DNA of 8,278 nt, taken from assembly GCA_030648825.1 (NCBI GenBank), contig JAUSGU010000007.1, forward strand, positions 1-8,278, read 5' to 3'. Positions 1 through 6,385 of the stretch are shown here, piece by piece; the first letter of the stretch is position 1, and every line of letters starts with the position of its first letter. The DNA is from a bacterium (GTDB lineage Bacteria; Patescibacteriota; Minisyncoccia; Phycocordibacterales; UBA6065). The notes under the pieces are model-generated. The model was not told the origin of the DNA. It did no database searches and saw only the letters and a program-made list of their open reading frames with translations. The translations under genes were made by a program, and so were the position numbers.

Positions 1-17
1 AAGATGACAAGTTCAAT

Positions 18-452
18 GTGCCTTATGACAGAATGCCCATTCAGAGACTCGGTGGCGCCATCGTCTTTGCTCGGCACGACGGTGATATTTATTTGGCTTT
101 GGTTCACGATGTGTTCGGTCGCTGGACGCTTTCAAAAGGTAAACTGGAAGAGGGTGAAGACGTCAAAATCGGCACACTTCGCGAAATAAAAGAGGAGATG
201 GGTATAGATATAAAAATTATCAAAGAGGTGGCCAGCAATGAATACATAGCCACTCATCCGGAACATGGAAAAATCCGCAAACAAGTCATGTATTTTTTGT
301 CAGAAGCCAAATATGGTCCTCTCAAATTGGGACCGTCTGGTGGGCTGGATAAAGCAGAATGGTTCAAGATTGGCGATATCGGCGAACTCAATTGCTATGC
401 CGATATGATGCCTATCATAGAAAAGGCCATAAAACTGATTCCAAAAAAATAA
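18..452 (+). CDS. Nudix hydrolase, possibly 5'-partial
   Basis: Predicted Mg-dependent hydrolase of a nucleoside diphosphate linked to another group. It is cytoplasmic, and the substrate cannot be told from sequence. The Nudix box spans residues 41-63 counted from the GTG at 18 and fits G-x5-E-x7-R-E-U-x-E-E-x-G-U exactly: G41, E47, R55-E56, E59-E60, G62, I63. The preceding WTLSKGKLE resembles the Ap4A-hydrolase/MutT-like subgroup, but that assignment is only a guess. Length (144 aa) is normal for a one-domain Nudix protein. The start is uncertain. The frame is open to the left edge of the window, an in-frame ATG lies at 33, and no Shine-Dalgarno is visible, so residues upstream of the GTG may be coding. 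The gene is followed by 40 nt and then palindromic element E1, which could terminate it. Family assignment is firm; start and substrate are not. Confidence 0.88.
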   Translation: MPYDRMPIQRLGGAIVFARHDGDIYLALVHDVFGRWTLSKGKLEEGEDVKIGTLREIKEEMGIDIKIIKEVASNEYIATHPEHGKIRKQVMYFLSEAKYGPLKLGPSGGLDKAEWFKIGDIGELNCYADMMPIIEKAIKLIPKK

Positions 453-492
453 TATGCCCTCACCACAGTACAAACAATATTCTCAAAAAAAT

Positions 493-589
493 AAAAAGCG
501 GCAAACATGGTCTTGCGTTGCTCGGGACGGGACCCTTGCCTAAGGGCAACCCCGTCCCTCCGCTACTCAGACCATGTTTGCCGCTTTTT
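493..589 (+). repeat. Palindromic element E1 (long nested hairpin)
   Basis: The outer arms 493-513 and 569-589 form a perfect 21-bp inverted repeat with A5 at one end and T5 at the other. An inner stem pairs 524-531 (GGGACGGG) with 551-558, and a terminal stem pairs 536-540 (TTGCC) with 545-549 (GGCAA). Between outer and inner stems lie two 10-nt stretches that do not pair but resemble each other as direct repeats (GCGTTGCTC, CCGCTACTC). The core 520-568 is homologous to the reverse complement of 4252-4300 (36/49 identical), so this is a repeat family member, not an ordinary terminator. The T-run would still allow Rho-independent termination after the Nudix gene. It ends 49 nt before the rnc start, so it may also be read as the 5' leader of rnc. 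Role is inference; the structure is read directly. Confidence 0.85.
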
Positions 590-614
590 GTACCACTGGG
601 AGCTTGCAATTTAC

Positions 615-623
615 TGTTATTAG
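615..623 (+). promoter_or_regulatory. Candidate extended -10 promoter for rnc
   Basis: TG-t-TATTAG (4/6 to the -10 consensus plus the TG extension) lies 15 nt before the rnc ATG, which would give a leader of roughly 8-10 nt. No convincing -35 is present at 16-18 nt spacing. A TTGCAA at 604-609 is too close to serve. rnc could instead be transcribed by read-through of E1 from the Nudix gene. Confidence 0.35.
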
Positions 624-638
624 GTTAGTTTGATACAT

Positions 639-1337
639 ATGGAAAAAAATTGGAGCAAATTTGAAAGCAAGGCGGGTGTAAAGTTCAATGATAAATCTCT
701 CTTGAAGCAGGCTTTTACGCACCGCTCATACATAAATGAAAACAAAAATACCAAACTGGAGCACAATGAGCGTTTGGAATTTCTCGGCGATGCCGTGCTG
801 GAACTGGTGGTTACGGACTTTTTATACAGAGAATATCCGACAAAACCGGAAGGAGAATTGACGACATATCGTTCGGCTCTGGTGAATTCAACCACTCTAT
901 CCGAAGTGGCTTCAAATTTGGATATGAACGATTTTCTGCTCCTCTCAAAAGGCGAATCAAAAGACGTGGGGCGCGCCCGCCAATTTATCCTCGCCAACAC
1001 ATTTGAATCGGTTGTGGGTGCCACATATTTGGATCAGGGCTATGATTCCGCCAAAAAATTCATAGAAAAACATATATTCATTTTCGCCGACAAAATGATT
1101 GCCCGAGGCAATCTAGTGGATACAAAAAGTTTATTCCAAGAGAGAGCTCAAGAAAAAACCGGTGTTACGCCATCATATAAGTTGATCAAAGATTCAGGCC
1201 CCGATCATGATAAATCGTTTACCGTTGGTGTTTATATAAACCGAGAACAAATCGCCACCGGCGAGGGCAAATCCAAACAAGAAGCCGAACAAAACGCCGC
1301 CCTGCGTGCCCTCACGGCCAAAGGCTGGGTGGAGTAA
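639..1337 (+). CDS. rnc: Ribonuclease III
   Basis: Double-strand-specific endoribonuclease for rRNA precursor processing and cleavage of structured mRNAs. It is 232 aa from the ATG at 639; a TTG three codons upstream (630) is also in frame but less likely. The catalytic domain carries the family signature at residues 42-54 (HNERLEFLGDAVL) with E44, E47 and D51, then E71 and E123 as expected metal or catalytic positions. The residue matching the conserved Asp of the second cluster (E. coli D114, in ILADTVEAL) is N120 here (ILANTFESV). The dsRNA-binding domain occupies about residues 161-228 and ends in the usual KQEAEQNAA helix. Length matches bacterial RNase III (about 225-240 aa). Long hairpin E1 ends 49 nt upstream and is a plausible substrate for self-regulation. 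smc follows after 35 nt. Identification is very secure. Confidence 0.97.
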   Translation: MEKNWSKFESKAGVKFNDKSLLKQAFTHRSYINENKNTKLEHNERLEFLGDAVLELVVTDFLYREYPTKPEGELTTYRSALVNSTTLSEVASNLDMNDFLLLSKGESKDVGRARQFILANTFESVVGATYLDQGYDSAKKFIEKHIFIFADKMIARGNLVDTKSLFQERAQEKTGVTPSYKLIKDSGPDHDKSFTVGVYINREQIATGEGKSKQEAEQNAALRALTAKGWVE

Positions 1338-1342
1338 GCCTA

Positions 1343-1351
1343 TGCTAAAAT
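1343..1351 (+). promoter_or_regulatory. Candidate extended -10 promoter for smc
   Basis: TG-c-TAAAAT lies in the 35-nt gap between rnc and smc and matches an extended -10 well; no -35 is evident. Predicted transcription would begin near 1358 and give a leader of about 15 nt. A GAGGTG at 1354-1359 resembles a Shine-Dalgarno but is 13 nt from the ATG, longer than usual, and would fall at the 5' end of such a transcript. Confidence 0.45.
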
Positions 1352-1372
1352 AAGAGGTGCACATTCTATTTT

Positions 1373-3601
1373 ATGTATCTCAAATCTCTCGAACTCACCG
1401 GTTTCAAGTCTTTTGCCAAAAAGAGCGCGCTCCATTTCAACGCACAAGTAACGGCTATCGTAGGGCCTAATGGTTCAGGCAAATCCAATGTGGCCGAGGC
1501 ATTTCGTTTTGTTTTGGGGGAACAATCAATAAAGAGCATGCGAGGTAAACGCACAGAGGATCTCATTTGGAGTGGCGGAGAGGGATCGGCCAGAGGCAAT
1601 CGCGCGTCGGTCAAACTCGTTTTTGACAATTCAAAAAAACTTTTAAATATAGATTTTGACGAAGTAACTCTAGAGCGTGTTATTCACAGAGACTCCCTTT
1701 CCGAATATTTTATAAACGGTTCACAGGTGAGATTACGAGATATCGTGGAACTTCTCACTGGCGCTCACATAGGATCTTCGGGACATCACATCATTTCTCA
1801 GGGCGAAGCGGACAGAATTTTGAATGCCAACATCCGCGAGAGACGGGAAATGGTAGAAGATGCTCTCGGCCTCAAAATTTTTCAGTACAAGAGGGAAGAG
1901 AGTGAGAGAAAACTGGAAAAAACGCGACAAAATATGGAAAAAGTAGAATCTCTGCGCAAAGAAATCGCACCACATATCAAATTTCTCAAAAAACAGGTGG
2001 AGAGAGTAGAAAAAACAATCGCTCTGCGGGAAGAATTAAAGAATTTGTACAAGGAATATCTAAAAAGAGAATCCGAATACTTGGCGACAACAGAAAAAGC
2101 TCTGACGGACGAAGGTGCCGTGCCGAGAAAAGACCTAGAGAAATTGGAGAGAGAACTAACGTCAGCAAAAACAGTTCTCGAAAGCTCCAAACATAGAGAT
2201 GTAAAATCCAGCGATTTGATTTCACTTGAATCAAAGCTCAAAGAAGCTAGGGAAACACGTGATGAAATTACGCGCGCGGAGGGTAGGATAGAAGGCGAGA
2301 TTGGAAGTCTGGAAAAGATTCTCGTTCGGGAAAAAACGACAGCAAATACGGAAATTGCCACTGTGGAATGGAGCAAAGTAAAAACTCTCATAGATTCCGT
2401 GGATGAACTTTTGGGTGATATGAACGCCGTGGCAAAAATCCGCGCCTTATTCAAATCTTTTCTGGACTCAAATAAACATGCAAAATCTGAAAACAGAATA
2501 GGAGAAATAGAAAAGGAGATAAAAATACTGGAGACAAAGAAGAAATCAGCTGATAAAGGAGCGGGGGAAATAGACATGGAGCTGTCTAGACTTTCTCGTG
2601 AATACAATTTGCTTCAGAAAGACATAGAAAAAGAAAAAGATACTTCCAGAGACGCTGAAAAAACAATGTTTCGCATTATGGCTGTAGAGAATGAAGTGCG
2701 CGGTAGGCTATCTGTTTTACGCGTTCGCGAAGACGAGATCCGTCTGGAAAAAGAAGATTTCAAGAGGGAAGTGGCAGAAGGTGTGACGTTGATAGGACGT
2801 GATGTCTATGCGTATGAATCCGACGAAAAAACTCTCGTTCCCGAAGAAAGGCGCGTTCAAGAAGAGAGGCGAAAAAATCTGGAGAGAATAAAAGTGCGTT
2901 TGGAGGATTCCGGCGGTGTATCGGCCGGTGATGTAATGAAAGAATTTAAAGAAACAACCGAACGTGACGAATTCTTGGCCAGAGAAATAAATGATCTAGA
3001 AAAATCAGCGCAGTCTCTCACAAACTTGATAAAAGAGCTCGAAGAAAAGCTCGATACCCTGTTTGGCGAAGGTATTTCAAAAATAAACAAACAATTCAAG
3101 GATTTTTTCGCTTTGATGTTCGGTGGCGGGTCAGCGTCACTGTCTGTCGTAAAAGAAAAAAAGAGAAGAAAAGTCGCTCTATCACCGGAAGAAATGATGG
3201 AAATAGGCATAGATGTCGCACCAGAAGACGAAGAAGAAACAGAGCTCGGTCTCGATATAAATGTAAATTTGCCTCGTAAAAAAATAAAAGGTTTGGAAAT
3301 GCTTTCCGGTGGCGAACGCGCTCTCACTTCCATCGCTCTCTTATTTGCTGTCTCTCAAGTCAATCCGCCACCATTTATCATTCTCGACGAAACTGATGCG
3401 GCTCTAGACGAAGCCAATTCAAAAAAATACGGCGATATGGTGGAAAATCTCTCCAAACATTCTCAACTCATAGTCATCACTCATAATCGCGAAACCATGT
3501 CCAGAGCCGGCGTTCTCTATGGCATTACCATGGGCAGGGAAGGCCATTCAAAACTTCTCTCTATTGCTTTCAATGAAGCTCTCTCTGTGGCCAAAAAATA
3601 A
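1373..3601 (+). CDS. smc: Short SMC-family chromosome segregation ATPase
   Basis: SMC-type ATPase expected to act on chromosome folding and segregation as a coiled-coil dimer. The N-lobe opens with MYLKSLELTGFKSF and Walker A GPNGSGKSN (about 32-40); Q143 sits in the Q-loop (HHIISQGEAD). The C-lobe has signature motif LSGGE (644-648), Walker B FIILDE with D672 and E673, D-loop ALDE (677-680), and a VITHN switch motif. This order and wording are SMC, not Rad50/SbcC; no CxxC zinc hook exists. At 742 aa it is far shorter than the usual 1,150-1,200. Charged heptad-like arms run only about 160-320 and 372-560, joined by about 40 residues (333-370) that do not resemble the SMC hinge. A charged insert (about 594-625: EKKRRK, then PEDEEET) precedes the signature motif. 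Both ATPase halves are in one intact frame, so this is not a broken gene. No scpA/scpB is in the window. Confidence 0.92.
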   Translation: MYLKSLELTGFKSFAKKSALHFNAQVTAIVGPNGSGKSNVAEAFRFVLGEQSIKSMRGKRTEDLIWSGGEGSARGNRASVKLVFDNSKKLLNIDFDEVTLERVIHRDSLSEYFINGSQVRLRDIVELLTGAHIGSSGHHIISQGEADRILNANIRERREMVEDALGLKIFQYKREESERKLEKTRQNMEKVESLRKEIAPHIKFLKKQVERVEKTIALREELKNLYKEYLKRESEYLATTEKALTDEGAVPRKDLEKLERELTSAKTVLESSKHRDVKSSDLISLESKLKEARETRDEITRAEGRIEGEIGSLEKILVREKTTANTEIATVEWSKVKTLIDSVDELLGDMNAVAKIRALFKSFLDSNKHAKSENRIGEIEKEIKILETKKKSADKGAGEIDMELSRLSREYNLLQKDIEKEKDTSRDAEKTMFRIMAVENEVRGRLSVLRVREDEIRLEKEDFKREVAEGVTLIGRDVYAYESDEKTLVPEERRVQEERRKNLERIKVRLEDSGGVSAGDVMKEFKETTERDEFLAREINDLEKSAQSLTNLIKELEEKLDTLFGEGISKINKQFKDFFALMFGGGSASLSVVKEKKRRKVALSPEEMMEIGIDVAPEDEEETELGLDINVNLPRKKIKGLEMLSGGERALTSIALLFAVSQVNPPPFIILDETDAALDEANSKKYGDMVENLSKHSQLIVITHNRETMSRAGVLYGITMGREGHSKLLSIAFNEALSVAKK

Positions 3602-3649
3602 AAACCTCGCGAGAAATTATGTGATAGGTTGGATGCACTTACGAAAAAC

Positions 3650-3678
3650 TTGCAATTTTTATGGAAATGTGCTATTGT
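3650..3678 (+). promoter_or_regulatory. Promoter of the 3718 gene
   Basis: -35 TTGCAA (3650-3655), a 17-nt spacer, and -10 TATTGT (3673-3678) preceded by a TG (TG-c-TATTGT). The conserved leader box begins 8 nt after the last -10 base, where a start site is expected. It lies 48 nt after the smc stop and should make the downstream gene independent of smc. Confidence 0.65.
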
Positions 3679-3685
3679 CTTTGGT

Positions 3686-3717
3686 GAATCCTCAACCACA
3701 ATCAATCAGTTCTCAAT
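3686..3717 (+). promoter_or_regulatory. Conserved leader box, copy 1
   Basis: This 32-nt 5' leader begins GAATCCTCAACCA and later carries TCAGTTCT just before the start codon. The same two boxes in the same order occur at 7941-7963 ahead of another unknown gene, with identical distance from the -10. No Shine-Dalgarno is present. Possible roles are a shared transcription start or translation enhancer, or a regulator site; none can be chosen from sequence. Confidence 0.6.
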
Positions 3718-4146
3718 ATGAAAAAAGAAAATTTGTCTGCAATTCTTCCTTTCACCGAAGACATGAAAGCTCCACTGTTTCTGGAAGTTCTCCAGAAATT
3801 AAAAGACCTGTCCAACCCACTCACGGCGGAAGATCTATTTCAAATCTACCTGGAAGCTCGTGGCCACATACTGCATCTGATGGTTTCTTATGGTGTTCGC
3901 TGGGAACAATTTCGGCAATTTGACATCATTGATGTGGAAAATTCCGCGCAAAATTTCTACAATGTTGCTTTTTCTGTTTTACGTTTGTCCATCAGTAATA
4001 TGTCGCCAGAAACGGCGGAAAAGGTGTTTAATCTCACCATGGCGAGAGAGAATCAATGGATAGCGCAGGCTACAAACGCTTTTCTCAACGCCATGATACA
4101 GGAACTAAAAGAACCCGATCCTGCACTTGCTTACGCTTCAGTTTGA
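3718..4146 (+). CDS. Hypothetical helical protein
   Basis: Not a family I recognise. The product is 142 aa, soluble in appearance, with no signal peptide or membrane segment, and its composition suggests almost all alpha-helix (for example residues 16-31, 36-58 and 100-132). There is no Cys, no nucleotide-binding motif and no obvious DNA-binding motif. Reality as a gene is supported by a good promoter with 17-nt spacing, a leader box shared with a second gene in the window, an ATG start, and a strong terminator 20 nt after the stop. It ends in TGA, the only confirmed TGA stop here; reading through would enter the terminator hairpin, so UGA is a stop in this organism. It is a stand-alone transcription unit between smc and the convergent rnr, so neighbours do not indicate a function. 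Confidence 0.8.
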   Translation: MKKENLSAILPFTEDMKAPLFLEVLQKLKDLSNPLTAEDLFQIYLEARGHILHLMVSYGVRWEQFRQFDIIDVENSAQNFYNVAFSVLRLSISNMSPETAEKVFNLTMARENQWIAQATNAFLNAMIQELKEPDPALAYASV

Positions 4147-4166
4147 GACTCCATAATGTCTCATGC

Positions 4167-4200
4167 AAATCGCGGACCATTCACTTGGCCCGCGATTTTT
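4167..4200 (+). terminator. Rho-independent terminator of the 3718 gene
   Basis: A 13-bp stem pairs 4167-4179 (AAATCGCGGACCA) with 4186-4198 with a single A-C mismatch and a 6-nt loop. It is followed by T5 and then further T-rich sequence. It starts 20 nt after the TGA stop. A smaller GAGAC/GTCTC stem (4145-4162) precedes it. Confidence 0.88.
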
Positions 4201-4229
4201 ATTTTCAATTTTTTTATTGTTTTATAATA

Positions 4230-4327
4230 AAAAAGTAGCAGGTACAAGTTCGAGTCACGAGGGGAAGGGAGCGCCCCTAGGCGTGGGTCCCGCCCCGAGT
4301 GACGAGAACTTGTACCTGATACTTTTT
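4230..4327 (-). repeat. Palindromic element E2 (long nested hairpin)
   Basis: The outer arms 4230-4251 and 4306-4327 pair over 22 nt with one G-A mismatch, again bounded by A5 and T5. Inward, GTCAC (4254-4258) pairs with GTGAC (4299-4303), GGGG (4261-4264) with CCCC (4293-4296), GGGA (4267-4270) with TCCC (4288-4291), and CGCC (4272-4275) with GGCG (4280-4283). On the plus strand the first stems are separated by two symmetric GA/GA internal loops. Its core (complement of 4252-4300) is 73% identical to E1. Read on the minus strand it begins at the rnr stop codon, so rnr transcripts would end in this hairpin followed by T6. It probably terminates rnr and may also stop read-through from the plus strand. 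Confidence 0.85.
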
Positions 4328-6296
4328 ATTTCACCAGAGCGTAATCCAGAGATTTTTTCTCCATGTCTGCGGACATTACTTTCACTTTGATAGTATCTCC
4401 CAGAGAATATTTTTTCCGAGTCTTTTCACCTATGACGGCGTACATTTTTTCGTTAAATATATACCTGTCATCCGTGAGGTCGCGCAGTTTTATCATACCT
4501 TCGCATTTGGTGTCTTTTTCTTCCACATATAGACCCCATTCTGTGACGCCTGTGATGATACCCATAAACTCTTCACCGATATGTTCGCGCATATATTCAA
4601 CTTGTTTGTACTTGATGCTGGCGCGTTCGGCTTCGGATGAACGAATCTCTTTCTCTGAATTTTCTTCGGCGATTTTCTGAAATTTTGAGACTTCTCCCAC
4701 GGCAATTTTCCCTTCCATCAATTCACGATGGAGTAGGCGATGGACAACTAAGTCGGCGTATCTGCGGATAGGGGAAGTGAAATGGGTGTAATACTCAAAA
4801 GCCAAACCATAGTGACCGATGTTTTGTGTAGAATAAACCGCTTTGGACATTGACCTGATAGCCGCTGTTTTTATGAGGGATTCTTCGGGTGTGCCTTCAA
4901 CTTCTTTGAATAGACGATTCAAATCACGCACGGCCACACCTTTTTTGCTCACAGGCAGATCATAACCGAGAGCTTTTACCAGAATAGACAGGTTTTCAAT
5001 TTTTTCTTTGGCTGGCACATCGTGTATGCGATATAAAAAGGCGCCTTTATTTTTCTCGCCGGATTTCCACATATATTTTGCTACTTCGCGATTGGCCAAA
5101 AGCATAAACTCCTCCACCAGTTTATGGGCGTCTTTGCGTGTCTTTTTATAAATATGTATAGGTTTGCCGGTCTCATCTAGTTCAAATTTTACTTCGTCTT
5201 GTTCAAAGTCTATGGCACCAGATTCCTCCTTTATCTTTTTCAGTTTTTTGGCAATCTCATTTAGTTTTAAAAGTTCTTTGGAATATTCTTTTGCTTGCCC
5301 TCCGCTTGTCAAATGACTTTCCAAAATTTCTTGAGCGCCTTCATAAGTAAATCGTTTCCATGATTTGATGATTGTCTTGCCGAACCAACGTTCTAAAACA
5401 TCACCTCGATCGTTCATGACGAATACGGCAGAGAAAGTCAGTTTTTCTTCTTTGGGATTGAGGGAACAGAGATCGTTTGAGAGTACTTCGGGAAGCATGG
5501 GAATTGTGCGGTCTACGAGATACACGGAGAGTCCTCTTTCGCGCGCTTCGCGATCCAGTGCCGTATTTTCCCGAACATAATGAGAGACATCGGCTATATG
5601 CACGCCGATTTCATAGAGATTGCCGGACAATTCTTTGAATGATATTGCATCATCAAAATCTTTGGCGTCTATAGGATCTATTGTAAAGGTTGGCACAGAA
5701 CTAAAATCCCGCCTCTTTGCTCTCTCATGAGGCGTAATTTCTTTTTCTTTTTTTTCTATGGCTTCCGCTTCTCGTATGACGGCTTCGGGATATTCATAAG
5801 CCAGTCCTCTCTCTAAAACAATGGCTTTCATTTCCGTATTGTGCTCGCCATGACGACCGATGACTTCCAAAATTTTGCCGATCGGATATCCTTGTTTTTC
5901 ATTCCATTCGGTAATTTCCACATAAACTTTGTCGCCAGTTTTTCCGTGTAGACTCCGGTCTTTTGGAACAGAAATATCTTTGTAAAGCCTCTTGTCGTCA
6001 GGTACCAGAGCAAATCCTGTTTTGGCTTCTTCCAGCACACCTACAAATCGCATTTTGTCGCGCCTTATAATTCTAGTCACTTCTGCGAGTGGCCTCATAA
6101 AACGACTCACTTGGCCGAGAGGTTTTATTTCTACCGTATCATGATGGAGAGCTGTATGTAGAGCTTCGGGAGTGATTTCAAAATCGGCGCCCTGTTTTTC
6201 GTCAGGATTTTCCACAAACCCGACACCTTTTGAATTGACACTTATGACGCCGGTTATTGTTTTTTCTTTCTTATGAGGCGGTTTAGCTGGTTTCAT
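4326..6296 (-). CDS. rnr: Ribonuclease R (RNase II/RNB family 3'-5' exoribonuclease)
   Basis: Processive 3'-5' exoribonuclease that degrades structured RNA, including defective mRNA and rRNA. At 656 aa it is compact next to E. coli RNase R (about 810). A short Lys-rich start leads into two cold-shock OB domains (about 13-75 and 80-150). The RNB domain carries catalytic aspartates D207, D213, D215 and D216 in TIDPIDAKDFDDA, with the spacing known from RNase II. The RNB signature is complete, running from HYGLAFEYY through HFTSPIRRYADL to VVHR, including the active-site Arg. A C-terminal S1 domain (about 573-656) ends the protein; the long basic tail of the E. coli enzyme is absent. The ATG at 6296-6294 lies 8 nt after a -10 box, implying a leaderless or nearly leaderless mRNA. 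The stop codon touches hairpin E2. It is divergent from rpsP. Confidence 0.95.
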   Translation of the reverse strand: MKPAKPPHKKEKTITGVISVNSKGVGFVENPDEKQGADFEITPEALHTALHHDTVEIKPLGQVSRFMRPLAEVTRIIRRDKMRFVGVLEEAKTGFALVPDDKRLYKDISVPKDRSLHGKTGDKVYVEITEWNEKQGYPIGKILEVIGRHGEHNTEMKAIVLERGLAYEYPEAVIREAEAIEKKEKEITPHERAKRRDFSSVPTFTIDPIDAKDFDDAISFKELSGNLYEIGVHIADVSHYVRENTALDREARERGLSVYLVDRTIPMLPEVLSNDLCSLNPKEEKLTFSAVFVMNDRGDVLERWFGKTIIKSWKRFTYEGAQEILESHLTSGGQAKEYSKELLKLNEIAKKLKKIKEESGAIDFEQDEVKFELDETGKPIHIYKKTRKDAHKLVEEFMLLANREVAKYMWKSGEKNKGAFLYRIHDVPAKEKIENLSILVKALGYDLPVSKKGVAVRDLNRLFKEVEGTPEESLIKTAAIRSMSKAVYSTQNIGHYGLAFEYYTHFTSPIRRYADLVVHRLLHRELMEGKIAVGEVSKFQKIAEENSEKEIRSSEAERASIKYKQVEYMREHIGEEFMGIITGVTEWGLYVEEKDTKCEGMIKLRDLTDDRYIFNEKMYAVIGEKTRKKYSLGDTIKVKVMSADMEKKSLDYALVK

Positions 6297-6304
6297 TGAG
6301 TTTT

Positions 6305-6313
6305 ACTATATCA
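6305..6313 (-). promoter_or_regulatory. Extended -10 promoter of rnr
   Basis: On the minus strand, TG-a-TATAGT ends 8 nt before the rnr ATG, so transcription should begin at or within about 3 nt of the start codon. A perfect TTGACA on the minus strand (6346-6341) is too far (30 nt) to pair with this -10, and no good -10 lies at 16-18 nt from it. Confidence 0.6.
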
Positions 6314-6348
6314 AAAAAAACGCATATTGCTACTCCTGTTTGTCAAAA

Positions 6349-6377
6349 TTGCCTTTTTTAAAAGCTTCTGTTAGTAT
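6349..6377 (+). promoter_or_regulatory. Promoter of rpsP, leaderless arrangement
   Basis: -35-like TTGCCT (6349-6354), a 17-nt spacer, and extended -10 TG-t-TAGTAT (TG 6369-6370, hexamer 6372-6377). Only 8 nt separate the -10 from the rpsP ATG at 6386, the same distance as for rnr on the other strand. The whole divergent intergenic region is only 89 nt. Confidence 0.6.
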
Positions 6378-6385
6378 CTCACTCT

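Noticed and set aside
493..589. E1 as a CRISPR repeat, tRNA or attachment site
   Set aside because: There is no regular repeat-spacer series and no cloverleaf or anticodon arm. The two homologous copies lie 3.7 kb apart in opposite orientations with no integrase gene between or beside them.
359..628. Plus-strand open frame running through hairpin E1
   Set aside because: It overlaps the end of the Nudix gene in another frame and translates a palindrome; no protein-like features.
620..1024. 134-codon minus-strand open frame over rnc
   Set aside because: Shadow of a secure RNase III gene; no recognisable protein features.
2340..2490. Rad50-like zinc hook or SMC hinge in the middle of the short SMC
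   Set aside because: No CxxC is present and the conserved hinge glycines are not visible, so neither could be called.
1882..2607. 241-codon minus-strand open frame inside smc
   Set aside because: It is antisense to the SMC coiled coil. Its Ser/Phe/Arg-rich composition is what antisense of Glu/Lys-rich coiled-coil DNA gives, and it has no promoter or family resemblance.
3519..3923. Plus-strand open frame bridging smc and the 3718 gene
   Set aside because: It crosses two better-supported genes and a promoter in a different frame. I also considered it as a frameshifted SMC C-terminus, but SMC already ends with its normal C-terminal motif.
6341..6346. Perfect TTGACA on the minus strand as the -35 of rnr
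   Set aside because: The only good -10 (6310-6305) is 30 nt away; at 16-18 nt spacing there is no -10-like hexamer. Kept only as a note.
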